Shown one piece after another: positions 24,573-36,122 of a stretch of DNA of 64,000 bases (within the stretch, counting starts at the first letter, position 1; each line of letters starts with the position of its first letter). The DNA lies in NCBI GenBank assembly GCA_003094535.1, contig NATV01000116.1, forward strand, positions 1 through 64,000, given 5' to 3'. Below the pieces are notes generated by a model. The model was not told the DNA's origin. It saw nothing but the letters and a program-made list of their open reading frames with translations, and searched no databases. Both the position numbers and the translations under genes were made by a program. The DNA is from a gamma proteobacterium symbiont of Ctena orbiculata. Its GTDB lineage: Bacteria; Pseudomonadota; Gammaproteobacteria; Chromatiales; Chromatiaceae.

Positions 24573-26681
24573 ATGACAAGTATGTTCGTTAAACTGTTCA
24601 ATCCTGAACTGTTGTCGAACTCAGAGTACCAACAGGCATTGGTTAGGTTGGCCATATGGCTGTTCAGTATCGTGTTTATGTGGCTCGGTACGACGACAGG
24701 TTACTATGCCGTTGATTACCAGCTCTTTATACTTCTCTACCAGTGCTACCTGTTTATCTTTCTGGCTATCCTGCTCAGCATTGTATTCAAACCCGGTCTG
24801 CCCTATCGCAAAGAGGTTACGCTTCTGCTCGATGTAAGCGCAACCAGTCTTGCCATCGTCATCACATCGGACGCCATCAGTCCATTCTATTTGGTCTACC
24901 TGTGGATCTACATTTCCTACGGGACAAGATATGGCAAGAGGCTTCTGATGTTGGCTGCCCTGCTCAGTTTTGTTGCCTACAATGGCGTGCTGCTCTATCT
25001 GGATGCATGGTGGAGCCATGGATTCGATGCCTTCTTTTTCCAGCTGTTGCTGGTGGTGCTCCCTCTTTATCAATACTTCTTGATGAAGAAGCTCCACATC
25101 GCCAAGGAGGAAGCGGAGAGTGCGAAAAAGGCACGGGGGGACTTCCTGGCCACCATGACGCACGAATTGCGCACCCCACTGATCGGGGTGATCGGCATGA
25201 CCAGACTGATGCAGGGAACTCCGTTGGACAAGGAGCAGAAAGAGTATCTTCACTCAATCCAATCATCGGCACATATGCTGAGATCCCTGATCAGCGATGT
25301 ACTCGATCTGTCCAAAATCGATGCCAATAAGCTGGAACTGGTAGCCGAGTGGTTCGATATCCGCAAGTTGGTCAAAAGCGTTACCGCGAGCCTGGCTGAA
25401 GAGGCTCACGACAAACAGCTTGAACTTCTTTGCTGGGTCGATCCGCAACTGCCTTGGGAACTCTACGGGGACAAGCTGAGAATTTCGCAGATTCTTTATA
25501 ATCTGCTCGGCAATGCGGTGAAGTTTACCGACAACGGCTACGTCCGCCTGGAACTGGTCCATGTGGTTGACTCCGGGGATTGTGCCCAGACCCACCTTTT
25601 GATCAGGGTCGAGGATACAGGCATTGGCATTCCGCAGGATCGACAGGCGTCTGTTTTTGATTGTTTCTGGCAAGCGGATATCGGCAATACACGCCGCTTC
25701 GAGGGAGCCGGATTGGGGACAACAGTGGTGCGAGATCTGACGCGGCTAATGGGTGGCACGGTGGATCTGGTCAGCGAATCGGGTGAGGGTTCAACCTTCT
25801 GTGTCAGGTTGCCGTTGCAGGTGAGGGGCGAAGCCGCTGGATCCAAAGCAGGTTTTCCGCTTGCCGGACGTACCCTACTGGTCTATGAGCGGAATCCCGT
25901 GGCGATGCGGCTTCACTGCAAGGTCGCGCGCGAGTTTGGAATGCAGGTTATCAGTGCAAGCTTCCCCGGCGAGTTTCTTGGCAATCTCGACAGCAGGGTT
26001 GAGTTGTTAATGGTATGCGACTCACTCCAGGATACTTCGATCAAAGAGATACTCTACAAGGCTCAGGCGGTGGCACCGACTTTGCCTGTTATTGTTGCGG
26101 GTTATCGTGGTCGCCTGAGTGAGATGGGTATGGTCAAGGATCCTGAAAATACTCTGATCAAGCCATTTCTCGCCGAGGACTTCGCGTTTATGGCGATGAA
26201 CGCCCTGGGACTCGAATTGAATCAGCGGCGACACGCAATCGTGGGCGATGACCTTTCGGCAAAGAGCGTGGGGATAAAAATTCTCCTTGCTGAGGACAAT
26301 GCCATTGCAGCCAAGGTGCTATCGACCTTGTTGACTCAACGCGGGCATAAAGTGCGGATAACCAGGGATGGCTTCGAGGCCTTGCAGGCGGTTGCCGATG
26401 ATGAGTTTCAACTGGCTTTTATCGATCTGCGTATGCCGAATATCGATGGCCTCGAGTTCACTCGACGCTACCGAAGTAATGAACCAAAGCATCGTTACAT
26501 GCCTATCTACGCATTGACCGCAAACAGTGTAGAGCAGATGTTCGAACACTGTGTCGAGGCGGGTATGGATGGATTTCTGACCAAGCCTGTCGAGCCGGAG
26601 ATGTTGGATGCGATAATCGATCAGTACAATTCCAATCGTGATCGAAACTGTATCGGACAGCCGCTCCCCCTCCCAACCTAG
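24573..26681 (+). CDS. RpfC-like hybrid sensor histidine kinase (multi-TM, HisKA, HATPase, degenerate REC, REC); no HPt seen
   Basis: H-box MTHELRTPLIGVIG, N-box NLLGNAVKFTDNG, EDTGIGIP, second REC FIDLRMPNIDG; start inferred at ATG 24573. Confidence 0.88.
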   Translation: MTSMFVKLFNPELLSNSEYQQALVRLAIWLFSIVFMWLGTTTGYYAVDYQLFILLYQCYLFIFLAILLSIVFKPGLPYRKEVTLLLDVSATSLAIVITSDAISPFYLVYLWIYISYGTRYGKRLLMLAALLSFVAYNGVLLYLDAWWSHGFDAFFFQLLLVVLPLYQYFLMKKLHIAKEEAESAKKARGDFLATMTHELRTPLIGVIGMTRLMQGTPLDKEQKEYLHSIQSSAHMLRSLISDVLDLSKIDANKLELVAEWFDIRKLVKSVTASLAEEAHDKQLELLCWVDPQLPWELYGDKLRISQILYNLLGNAVKFTDNGYVRLELVHVVDSGDCAQTHLLIRVEDTGIGIPQDRQASVFDCFWQADIGNTRRFEGAGLGTTVVRDLTRLMGGTVDLVSESGEGSTFCVRLPLQVRGEAAGSKAGFPLAGRTLLVYERNPVAMRLHCKVAREFGMQVISASFPGEFLGNLDSRVELLMVCDSLQDTSIKEILYKAQAVAPTLPVIVAGYRGRLSEMGMVKDPENTLIKPFLAEDFAFMAMNALGLELNQRRHAIVGDDLSAKSVGIKILLAEDNAIAAKVLSTLLTQRGHKVRITRDGFEALQAVADDEFQLAFIDLRMPNIDGLEFTRRYRSNEPKHRYMPIYALTANSVEQMFEHCVEAGMDGFLTKPVEPEMLDAIIDQYNSNRDRNCIGQPLPLPT

Positions 26682-26730
26682 GTTAGGGAGGAAGCAGGGG
26701 TGGCTCCAACCGGTTCAGTATGCCCGCTAG

Positions 26731-27579
26731 TTAGAGTGACAGGGCGTGCCAGATATCCAGGGTGGGCTTGGCCTGATTCATGGTATAGAAGTGCAGCCCA
26801 GGAGCGCCACCTTCCAACAGCCGCTCGCAAAGTCTTATTACTATTTCAGCGCCGTAACTGCGAATCGCTTCCAGGTCTTCACCAAATCCCTCGAGCCGTT
26901 TTCTCAACCAGCGGGGAATTTCAGCTCCACAGGCATCGGAAAAGCGGGCCAGTTGGGTGAAGTTTGTTATCGGCATTATGCCGGGTACGATCGGGATATC
27001 GATCTGCAGTTGTTGACAACTGTCGAGGAAGCGAAAATAGGCATCGGCGTTGTAGAAATACTGGGTGATTGCGCTATCCGCACCCGCAGCCACCTTTAAC
27101 TTGAAATAGTTCAGGTCCTGTTGCGCGCTGCTGGCCTGGGGATGGAACTCGGGATAGGCCGCAACCTCGATATGAAACTGCTGTGGATAGCGCTCCTGAA
27201 TCAGTTCGACCAGCTGATTGGCATGACCCAGGTCGCTCAGTTCCCCCATCCCTGTACCCGAGGGAAGATCGCCGCGCAGGGCGACGAGACGACGGATACC
27301 GATCGCTTTGTAGTGTGCCAGAATCTCCAGTATCTCATCCCGGCTGGCGCCGATACAGGATAGATGGGGTGCGGTGGTGATCTGCTCTTCGATCAGCCAC
27401 TCCACGGTATCGAATGTACGCTGCCGGGTAGATCCTCCGGCACCGTAAGTGACCGAAAAGAAGGCTGGCTGCTTGGCTCTCAATTCTCCGACGGCCTTTT
27501 GCAGATTTTCCTGGCCTCTTTCCGTCTTTGGCGGGAAGAGTTCAAAACTGAAGGTCTTTTGTTGATTATCTCTCTGCAT
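26731..27579 (-). CDS. metF: Methylenetetrahydrofolate reductase
   Basis: FSFELFPPKTERGQENL, SVTYGAGGSTRQRT, ITQYFYNADAYFRF. Confidence 0.96.
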   Translation of the reverse strand: MQRDNQQKTFSFELFPPKTERGQENLQKAVGELRAKQPAFFSVTYGAGGSTRQRTFDTVEWLIEEQITTAPHLSCIGASRDEILEILAHYKAIGIRRLVALRGDLPSGTGMGELSDLGHANQLVELIQERYPQQFHIEVAAYPEFHPQASSAQQDLNYFKLKVAAGADSAITQYFYNADAYFRFLDSCQQLQIDIPIVPGIMPITNFTQLARFSDACGAEIPRWLRKRLEGFGEDLEAIRSYGAEIVIRLCERLLEGGAPGLHFYTMNQAKPTLDIWHALSL

Positions 27580-27721
27580 GGTAAATCTTTCGTGCTAACG
27601 CCGGTAGGCCGCTGACCTGGATCGGCAAATGCCGCATGGGGCCAGGAAATGCCATGGCATATCGTTTTGAATGCTAAGATGCGACGCTGCCGTCACACCC
27701 CGGGATTTCATCAACCGTTAC

Positions 27722-29170
27722 TCAGTAGCGATAGTGATCGGGTTTGTAGGGCCCCTCGACCGGTACCCCGATATAGTCGGCCTGTTCCTGAGTAAGGGTT
27801 GTCAAATGGGCGCCGATTTTTTCCAGATGGAGTCGGGCAACCTCTTCATCGAGCTTCTTGGGAAGTACATAGACCTCGTTGTTGTAGTTTTCCGCATTGT
27901 TGAAAAACTCCATTTGGGCCAGAACCTGGTTGGAAAACGAATTTGACATGACAAAGCTCGGGTGTCCCGTGGCACAGCCCAGATTGACCAGCCTGCCTTC
28001 AGCCAGGATGATGATGCGTTTACCGTCCGCAAAGATAACGTGATGGACCTGGGGCTTGATCTCTTCCCATTGGTAGTGGCGAATGCCCGCAATGTCGATT
28101 TCGTTGTCGAAGTGGCCGATGTTACAGACGATGGCCTGGTCCTTCATCGCCGCCATGTGATCGTGGGTGATGATCTTAAAGTTGCCTGTGGTGGTGACAA
28201 AGATCTCACCCTCCGCCGCCGCCTCTTCCATGGTAACCACCCGATAGCCTTCCATCGCGGCCTGCAGCGCGCAGATCGGATCGATTTCGGTAATCCACAC
28301 GGTGGCTCCCAGACCGCGTAGCGATTGTGCACAACCCTTACCCACATCACCGTAACCGGCGACAACCGCGATCTTGCCCGCGATCATGACATCGGTGGCG
28401 CGTTTGATACCGTCTACCAGGGATTCCCGACAGCCGTAAAGATTGTCGAACTTTGATTTAGTGACCGAGTCGTTGACGTTCATGGCGGGGAACAGCAGGG
28501 TGCCCTGTTCCATCATCTGGTAGAGGCGGTGGACGCCTGTGGTGGTCTCCTCGGTCACGCCCTTGATCGATTCCGCCATACGGTGATAGCGCTTCGGGTC
28601 CTCTTCGAGACTGCGCTTTAACACCCCGAGAATGACACGCCACTCCTCGGGATCCTCCTCCCGAGGTTCGGGAACCGCACCGGCGTCGGCGAACTCGACA
28701 CCTTTGTGGACCAGCAGGGTAGCGTCTCCGCCATCGTCCAGAATCATATTGGGGCTACCACCGTCCGGCCAATTAAGGACTTGTTCGGTGCACCACCAGT
28801 ATTCCTCCAGGGTCTCTCCCTTCCAGGCATAAACCGGTATTCCCTCTGCGGCGATTGCGGCCGCGGCATGATCCTGGGTCGAGAAGATATTGCATGAGCA
28901 CCAGCGCACCTGCGCTCCGAGCGCAACCAGTGTCTCGATGAGAACGGCGGTCTGGATGGTCATGTGCAGGGATCCGGTGATTCGCGCCCCCTTCAGCGGC
29001 TGTTGCGGGGCGTATTTGCGGCGTATCGCCATCAAACCGGGCATTTCGGTCTCGGCAATGGCGATCTCACGACGACCGTATTCCGCCAGTGATATGTCGG
29101 CAATCTTATAGTCGGTAAACTGACTGGTACTGTCGCTGATTTTGTTGGTCAACTCACTCATGGTAGTCAT
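27722..29170 (-). CDS. ahcY: Adenosylhomocysteinase
   Basis: [61 protein letters not shown]-terminus. Confidence 0.98.
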   Translation of the reverse strand: MTTMSELTNKISDSTSQFTDYKIADISLAEYGRREIAIAETEMPGLMAIRRKYAPQQPLKGARITGSLHMTIQTAVLIETLVALGAQVRWCSCNIFSTQDHAAAAIAAEGIPVYAWKGETLEEYWWCTEQVLNWPDGGSPNMILDDGGDATLLVHKGVEFADAGAVPEPREEDPEEWRVILGVLKRSLEEDPKRYHRMAESIKGVTEETTTGVHRLYQMMEQGTLLFPAMNVNDSVTKSKFDNLYGCRESLVDGIKRATDVMIAGKIAVVAGYGDVGKGCAQSLRGLGATVWITEIDPICALQAAMEGYRVVTMEEAAAEGEIFVTTTGNFKIITHDHMAAMKDQAIVCNIGHFDNEIDIAGIRHYQWEEIKPQVHHVIFADGKRIIILAEGRLVNLGCATGHPSFVMSNSFSNQVLAQMEFFNNAENYNNEVYVLPKKLDEEVARLHLEKIGAHLTTLTQEQADYIGVPVEGPYKPDHYRY

Positions 29171-29181
29171 CTCCTGAATAT

Positions 29182-29259
29182 CGTGAGTGAGCGCGGTTGG
29201 ATTGTTTGAGCTTCCCTTCCGAGCCTGGCGGACCCTGGATCCGTTGCAGCGCTCCTCGG
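29182..29259 (-). promoter_or_regulatory. S-adenosylhomocysteine (SAH) riboswitch upstream of ahcY
   Basis: Minus strand CCGAGGAGCGCTGCAACGG...GTCCGCCAGGCTCGG...AACCGCGCTCAC matches the SAH riboswitch conserved core (CCGAG/CTCGG P1, GAGCGC/GCGCTC pseudoknot) in the ahcY 5' leader. Confidence 0.92.
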
Positions 29260-29271
29260 AGAGGGGGTGTG

Positions 29272-29411
29272 TTAATTATGAATTATGAATTTTGAATTTT
29301 GAATTGTCGAGCGCGCTCCGCACGGCTGTTTTGAAACGCTATACCACATAACAAAAAGCGCGAGCGCAGCGAGCACGTTCAAATCAAAATTAACAATACA
29401 AAATTCAAAAT
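29272..29411. repeat. AT-rich imperfect inverted-repeat element (copy 1)
   Basis: Left taattatgaattatgaattttgaattttgaatt; right end reads cattttgaattttgtattgttaattttgattt on the opposite strand. Confidence 0.55.
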
Positions 29412-29417
29412 GTTTTT

Positions 29418-30602
29418 TTAGAGTCCGGCATCCTCCCGCAGCGCCTCCGCCTTGTCGGTCAGCTCCCAGGTAAATTCCTCGTCCTCGCGGCCAAAATGAC
29501 CGTAGGCTGCAGTCTTTTGATACTTGATCTGATCATAGTTCAGCAGGTCGAGCATGTTCAGGATGCCGTAGGGACGCAGGTCGAAATGGCTGCGCACCAG
29601 CTCGGCAATCTTCTCATCAGCCAGTTTGCCCGTGCCGAAAGTCTCGATCATGATCGAGGTGGGCTCGGCGACACCAATCGCATAGGAGACCTGGATTTCG
29701 CAGCGTTCCGCCAAGCCGGCGGCAACGATATTCTTCGCCACATAGCGTCCGGCGTAGGCGGCGGAGCGGTCTACCTTGGAGGGATCCTTGCCGGAGAAGG
29801 CTCCCCCGCCATGACGGGCGGAGCCGCCGTAGGTGTCGACGATGATCTTGCGTCCGGTGAGGCCGCAATCGCCTACCGGACCGCCAATGACGAAGCTACC
29901 GGTGGGATTGATGTGGATCTTCTCCTGGGGGCACCGGTCCAGCCACTCCTTTGGCAACACCGGTTGAATGATGTTCTCCATCACCGCCTCATAGAGATGC
30001 TTATAATCGATGTCCGGGTCGTGCTGGGTTGAGAGCACCACCGCACCGATGCCGCTGACCCTGCCGTCTTCGTATCGCAGGGTAACCTGACTCTTGGCAT
30101 CTGGACGAAGCCAGGGCAGGATCCCGGCCTTGCGTATCTCCGACTGCCGCTGCATCAATCGCTGGGCGTAGGTGATGGGCGCAGGCATCAGCACATCGGT
30201 CTCATCCGTCGCATAGCCGAACATCATCCCCTGATCGCCGGCGCCCTGTTCTTCCGGGCTGGTTCGATCCACCCCCTGGGCGATATCGCTCGACTGTTTG
30301 CCGATCAGTGACATCACGGCGCAGGTGGAGCCGTCGAAACCGACATCCGAACTGGTGTAGCCGATGTCGCAGACGACCCTTCTCACCAATTCGTCCAGGT
30401 CGATCCAGGCCTCTGTGGTGATCTCTCCGGCGACGATGACGGCACCCGTCTTGATCAGTGTTTCACAGGCCACCCGCGCCCTGTCGGGATTCGGATCGGT
30501 CTCGAGAATGGCGTCCAGCATGGCATCTGAGATCTGGTCGGCGACTTTGTCCGGGTGACCCTCTGAGACTGATTCGGATGTAAAAATAAAATCTTTTGCC
30601 AT
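29418..30602 (-). CDS. metK: S-adenosylmethionine synthase
   Basis: [49 protein letters not shown]. Confidence 0.98.
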   Translation of the reverse strand: MAKDFIFTSESVSEGHPDKVADQISDAMLDAILETDPNPDRARVACETLIKTGAVIVAGEITTEAWIDLDELVRRVVCDIGYTSSDVGFDGSTCAVMSLIGKQSSDIAQGVDRTSPEEQGAGDQGMMFGYATDETDVLMPAPITYAQRLMQRQSEIRKAGILPWLRPDAKSQVTLRYEDGRVSGIGAVVLSTQHDPDIDYKHLYEAVMENIIQPVLPKEWLDRCPQEKIHINPTGSFVIGGPVGDCGLTGRKIIVDTYGGSARHGGGAFSGKDPSKVDRSAAYAGRYVAKNIVAAGLAERCEIQVSYAIGVAEPTSIMIETFGTGKLADEKIAELVRSHFDLRPYGILNMLDLLNYDQIKYQKTAAYGHFGREDEEFTWELTDKAEALREDAGL

Positions 30603-30777
30603 TGAATTTCCTTAGACTTCTAATAAGACGGATGCCACAAGATATTCCATAAGGTGGGGATGGCGGACCACCGGTGGCGACAATTCCTTGCTTTGAGCGA
30701 AATCCGGATTTTACACATCAGTCTGCTTTTTGCATAATGCCCCACCCCACAATCAATTCAGATTATTAAAGGGATCA

Positions 30778-31347
30778 ATGATGGTTTCTTTACAGACCCC
30801 GATATGTGACTTTGGCGCGCCGGCCCCCGATTTTCTGCTGCCCGGTGTCGATGGCCGTGATTGGTCCTTGCAGCAGTGCGCAGGGGAACGCGGCCTGTTG
30901 GTGATGTTCATCTGCAATCACTGCCCCTATGTCAAGGCTGTACAACAGCGTATTGTGCGGGATACCAAAGAGTTAGCACTGTTGGGTATCAATTCGGTGG
31001 CAATCATGTCCAACGATCCCGCGGAATACGAGGAGGACTCGTTCGAGAATATGAAGCGGGTTTCCGAGCGGATGGGCTTTCCCTTTCCCTACCTGTTTGA
31101 CGAGAGCCAGGCCGTTGCCAAGTCCTACGGTGCCGTCTGTACGCCCGACTTCTTCGGTTACAATGCCGCGCTGGAGCTGCAGTATCGTGGCCGTCTCGAT
31201 GAGAGCCGCAAGGAGACCGCCCCGGGCAGTGTACGGCGGGATCTGTTCGAGGCGATGAAACAGGTAGCGGAAAGCGGCCACGGACCCAGTGAACAGATAC
31301 CCAGCATGGGCTGCTCCATTAAGTGGAGACAGGAGCCAACTGCTTGA
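30778..31347 (+). CDS. Thioredoxin-fold (AhpC/TSA-type) family protein
   Basis: APAPDFLLPGVDGRDWSLQQ...CNHCPYVKAVQQRIV; CxxC present. Confidence 0.85.
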   Translation: MMVSLQTPICDFGAPAPDFLLPGVDGRDWSLQQCAGERGLLVMFICNHCPYVKAVQQRIVRDTKELALLGINSVAIMSNDPAEYEEDSFENMKRVSERMGFPFPYLFDESQAVAKSYGAVCTPDFFGYNAALELQYRGRLDESRKETAPGSVRRDLFEAMKQVAESGHGPSEQIPSMGCSIKWRQEPTA

Positions 31348-31632
31348 TATTGTAAGGTTTATTAGGATATTAGGGTTTTTTCATCAAGCCAGCTTATTGC
31401 CCTGTAAAGTTAGCTGCTTTGCCGGGACCCTGGGCTTGGGTCAGAATAGCTGACCTTTGTCCGTGCGGATATCGGCTGTGCAATGGGGGCCAGATTCCCG
31501 GTTCGCTGTGAAATATCAATGCGAAGGGGTGCCGAAAAGGGGTTTATTGATAACGAATTCAGTGGCTTGCCACGCAATAACTTTTTATCCGACAGATACA
31601 AATTACTAACCAATTCTAATCAGGAGGGGTCA

Positions 31633-33621
31633 ATGTCCTCACGAAGAGAACTCGCCAATGCCATTCGTGCCCTGAGTATGGATGCAGTGCAGAAAGCCAA
31701 TTCAGGCCATCCGGGTGCGCCCATGGGTATGGCGGATATCGCAGAGGTTCTGTGGAACAACCATATGAAACACAATCCGGCGAATCCGGACTGGGCTGAT
31801 CGCGACCGCTTTGTTCTCTCCAACGGTCATGGTTCGATGCTCATCTACTCACTGCTGCACCTGACCGGCTATGAGTTGGGTATCGACGATCTGAAATCCT
31901 TTCGTCAGCTCCACTCCAAGACCCCGGGCCACCCGGAGTATGGGTATGCCCCGGGTGTCGAGACGACCACCGGACCTCTCGGACAGGGCATAACCAATGC
32001 GGTTGGCATGGCCCTGGCAGAGAAGACCCTCGCGGCACAGTTCAACAAACCGGGTCATGAAATCGTCGATCACAAGACCTATGTCTTTCTCGGTGACGGC
32101 TGCATGATGGAGGGTATCTCCCATGAGGCCTGTTCCCTGGCGGGCACCCTGGGGCTGGGTAAACTGATCGCCTTCTGGGATGACAACGGCATCTCGATCG
32201 ACGGCGAGACCGAGGGTTGGTTTACCGACGATACACCCGGCCGTTTCGAGTCTTACGGCTGGCACGTGATCCGCGATGTGGACGGCCATGACGCGGATGC
32301 CATCGATCGGGCGATCGAGGAGGCCAAATCGACCAGCAGCAAGCCGTCGCTGATCTGCTGCAAGACCACCATCGGCTTCGGTTCACCGAACCTGGCGGGC
32401 AGCCACGACTGCCATGGCGCTCCCCTGGGGGCCGACGAGATCGTCGCCACCCGTGAACAGCTGGGTTGGTCCCATGATGCCTTTGTGGTGCCCGATGAGA
32501 TCTATGCGGCCTGGGATGCGAAGGCTGCAGGCGCCAGTGCCGAGAGTGAATGGAATGAGCGCTTTGCCTCTTATGAGGAGGTCCATCAGGGGCTTGCCGC
32601 GGAATTTAAACGGCGCATGGAGGGGGGGCTTCCTGCTAACTGGGCCGAGGAGACCGCCAAGTACATCGCCGAGGTGAACGGCAAGGCCGAATCGCCGGCA
32701 ACCCGCAAGGCTTCACAAAACGCCCTCAACGGCTATGGACCCCTGCTGCCCGAGTTCCTCGGCGGTTCCGCCGATCTGTCGCCCTCCAACCTGACCGCCT
32801 GGTCCGGATCGAGTCCGATCAATGATGGCAACGCCGACGGTAACTACCTCTCCTATGGTGTGCGTGAATTCGGCATGTCCGCAATCATGAATGGTATCGC
32901 GCTTCACGGCGGTTTCATCCCCTATGGCGGTACCTTCTTGATGTTTTCCGAGTATGCCCGCAACGCATTGCGCATGGCGGCACTGATGAAGCTGCGCTCG
33001 ATCTTCGTTTATACCCACGACTCTGTCGGTCTGGGTGAGGACGGCCCGACCCATCAGCCTATCGAACAGATTCCGACCCTGCGCATGATCCCGAACATGG
33101 ATGTATGGCGTCCCTGTGACGGGGTTGAGACCGCTGTCGCCTGGAAGGCTGCCGTGGAGAAGAGTGACGGCCCCACCTCCCTGGTGTTCTCCCGCCAGGG
33201 TCTCGCCCATCAGGAGCGGAGCGATGAACAGATTGCCAATATCGAGAAAGGCGGGTACGTGATCAAGGATTGCGCCGGGACCCCAGATGCCATCGTTATC
33301 GCCACCGGTTCCGAGGTGGGTATCGCAATCCAGGGTGCCGCCGACTCCGGTAAAAATGTGCGCGTGGTTTCAATGCCGAATACCAAGGTCTTCGATGAGC
33401 AGGACGCGGCATACAAGGAATCGGTGCTGCCCGCGAATGTCACCGCCCGGGTTGCCGTGGAGGCCGCTGTCGCCGACGGCTGGTACAAATATGTCGGCAT
33501 CAACGGCAAGGTGATCGGCATCAACCGCTTTGGTGAGTCTGCGCCGGCAGGTGAGCTGTTCAAGGAGTTCGGCTTTACCGCAGAGAACGTGGCGGCGGCC
33601 ATCGACGAGGTTTCTGCCTGA
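31633..33621 (+). CDS. tkt: Transketolase
   Basis: [58 protein letters not shown] before ATG 31633. Confidence 0.97.
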   Translation: MSSRRELANAIRALSMDAVQKANSGHPGAPMGMADIAEVLWNNHMKHNPANPDWADRDRFVLSNGHGSMLIYSLLHLTGYELGIDDLKSFRQLHSKTPGHPEYGYAPGVETTTGPLGQGITNAVGMALAEKTLAAQFNKPGHEIVDHKTYVFLGDGCMMEGISHEACSLAGTLGLGKLIAFWDDNGISIDGETEGWFTDDTPGRFESYGWHVIRDVDGHDADAIDRAIEEAKSTSSKPSLICCKTTIGFGSPNLAGSHDCHGAPLGADEIVATREQLGWSHDAFVVPDEIYAAWDAKAAGASAESEWNERFASYEEVHQGLAAEFKRRMEGGLPANWAEETAKYIAEVNGKAESPATRKASQNALNGYGPLLPEFLGGSADLSPSNLTAWSGSSPINDGNADGNYLSYGVREFGMSAIMNGIALHGGFIPYGGTFLMFSEYARNALRMAALMKLRSIFVYTHDSVGLGEDGPTHQPIEQIPTLRMIPNMDVWRPCDGVETAVAWKAAVEKSDGPTSLVFSRQGLAHQERSDEQIANIEKGGYVIKDCAGTPDAIVIATGSEVGIAIQGAADSGKNVRVVSMPNTKVFDEQDAAYKESVLPANVTARVAVEAAVADGWYKYVGINGKVIGINRFGESAPAGELFKEFGFTAENVAAAIDEVSA

Positions 33622-33624
33622 TAA

Positions 33625-34710
<1,086 letters not shown>

Positions 34711-34720
34711 GACTGGCACA

Positions 34721-34749
34721 CCATGGGGCGGTCAAACACCGCCCCATGG
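34721..34749 (+). other. Perfect 12-bp hairpin after gap
   Basis: ccatggggcggt-caaac-accgccccatgg; no T tract, so mRNA stabiliser/processing site or weak terminator. Confidence 0.75.
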
Positions 34750-34760
34750 TGCAGTGCGGC

Positions 34761-34833
34761 GAATTTTGAACTATGAATTTACCTGCTTTCAATGCGGTGA
34801 CTCGCCACGTCATGAGTTCATAATTCAAAATTC
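34761..34833. repeat. AT-rich imperfect inverted-repeat element (copy 2)
   Basis: gaattttgaactatgaattt ... gagttcataattcaaaattc; ends related to copy 1 at 29272-29411. Confidence 0.6.
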
Positions 34834-34868
34834 ACACTGAAAAATTAGAATCGACCTAGGAGTTCCTA

Positions 34869-36050
34869 ATGTCTTTCATCAAGTTGACCGACCTCGACCT
34901 CGCCGGCAGGCGAGTCCTGATTCGCGCTGACCTCAATGTTCCCGTCAAAGACGGCAAAGTCACGTCGGATGCCCGAATTACCGCCTCCATGCCCACAATC
35001 GAGCACTGTGTCAAGGCGGGGGCCAGGGTACAGGTGATGTCTCATCGCGGTCGTCCCACGGAGGGTGAGGTGGATGCCGAGAACTCCATGCAGCCGATTG
35101 CCGATGACATGAGCGCCAAACTCGGTAACACGGTCCGTCTGGTCAAGGATTATCTGCAGAACGCCCCCGAGGTGGCGGAAGGCGAGGTGGTGTTGTTCGA
35201 GAACGTCCGCTTCAACAGCGGTGAGAAGAAAGACAATGAGGAGCTGGCTAAGAACTATGCCGCCCTCTGCGATATCTTCGTCATGGATGCCTTCGGCACC
35301 GCCCATCGCGCCCAGGCCTCTACCCATGGTGCCGGCAAGTTCGCGCCGACGGCCTGCGCCGGCCTGTTGCTGGCCGACGAGTTGGATAATCTCGCCAAGG
35401 CCCTGGCGAATCCCGCGCGGCCGATGGTGGCGATCGTGGGTGGTTCCAAGGTTTCAACCAAGTTGACCGTACTCGAGGCACTCTCCGAGAAGGTGGATCA
35501 ACTGGTGGTGGGTGGCGGTATCGCCAACACCTTCCTCAAGGCAACGGGCCACAACGTGGGAAAATCGCTCTGCGAAGACGATCTGGTACCCACCGCCCAG
35601 GCGTTGATCGAAAAGATGAAGGCGCGGGGCGCGAATATCCCCATTGCCACCGATGTTGTGGTCGGCAAGAACTTCGCGGAAGATGAGCCTGCGGTGCTGA
35701 AGACCGCCGCTGATGTTGCCGACGACGAGATGATTTTCGATATCGGACCGGACAGCGCCAATGAGTTGGCTGAGATCATCAAGAAGGCCGGCACCATTGT
35801 CTGGAATGGCCCGGTGGGGGTTTTCGAATTCGATCAGTTTGGTGAGGGTACCAAGACCGTATCCATGGCCATTGCCGAATCGGCTGGCTTCTCCCTCGCC
35901 GGCGGCGGCGACACCATCGCCGCGATCCAAAAGTATGATATCTATGACAAGGTTTCCTACATCTCCACCGCGGGCGGTGCCTTTCTCGAGTACCTGGAAG
36001 GCAAAACCCTGCCCGCGGTGGCCATGCTTGAGGCCCGTGCAGCTGAGTAA
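34869..36050 (+). CDS. pgk: Phosphoglycerate kinase
   Basis: [41 protein letters not shown]. Confidence 0.98.
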   Translation: MSFIKLTDLDLAGRRVLIRADLNVPVKDGKVTSDARITASMPTIEHCVKAGARVQVMSHRGRPTEGEVDAENSMQPIADDMSAKLGNTVRLVKDYLQNAPEVAEGEVVLFENVRFNSGEKKDNEELAKNYAALCDIFVMDAFGTAHRAQASTHGAGKFAPTACAGLLLADELDNLAKALANPARPMVAIVGGSKVSTKLTVLEALSEKVDQLVVGGGIANTFLKATGHNVGKSLCEDDLVPTAQALIEKMKARGANIPIATDVVVGKNFAEDEPAVLKTAADVADDEMIFDIGPDSANELAEIIKKAGTIVWNGPVGVFEFDQFGEGTKTVSMAIAESAGFSLAGGGDTIAAIQKYDIYDKVSYISTAGGAFLEYLEGKTLPAVAMLEARAAE

Positions 36051-36067
36051 GATAGAGAATCGATCAT

Positions 36068-36094
36068 GGCTGAGCAGGGGCTCAGCCGGTTTTT
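36068..36094 (+). terminator. Intrinsic terminator between pgk and pyk
   Basis: ggctgagc-aggg-gctcagcc stem followed by ggttttt. Confidence 0.75.
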
Positions 36095-36122
36095 CATGGG
36101 TTAAGCATCTAGCTGGATCTGT

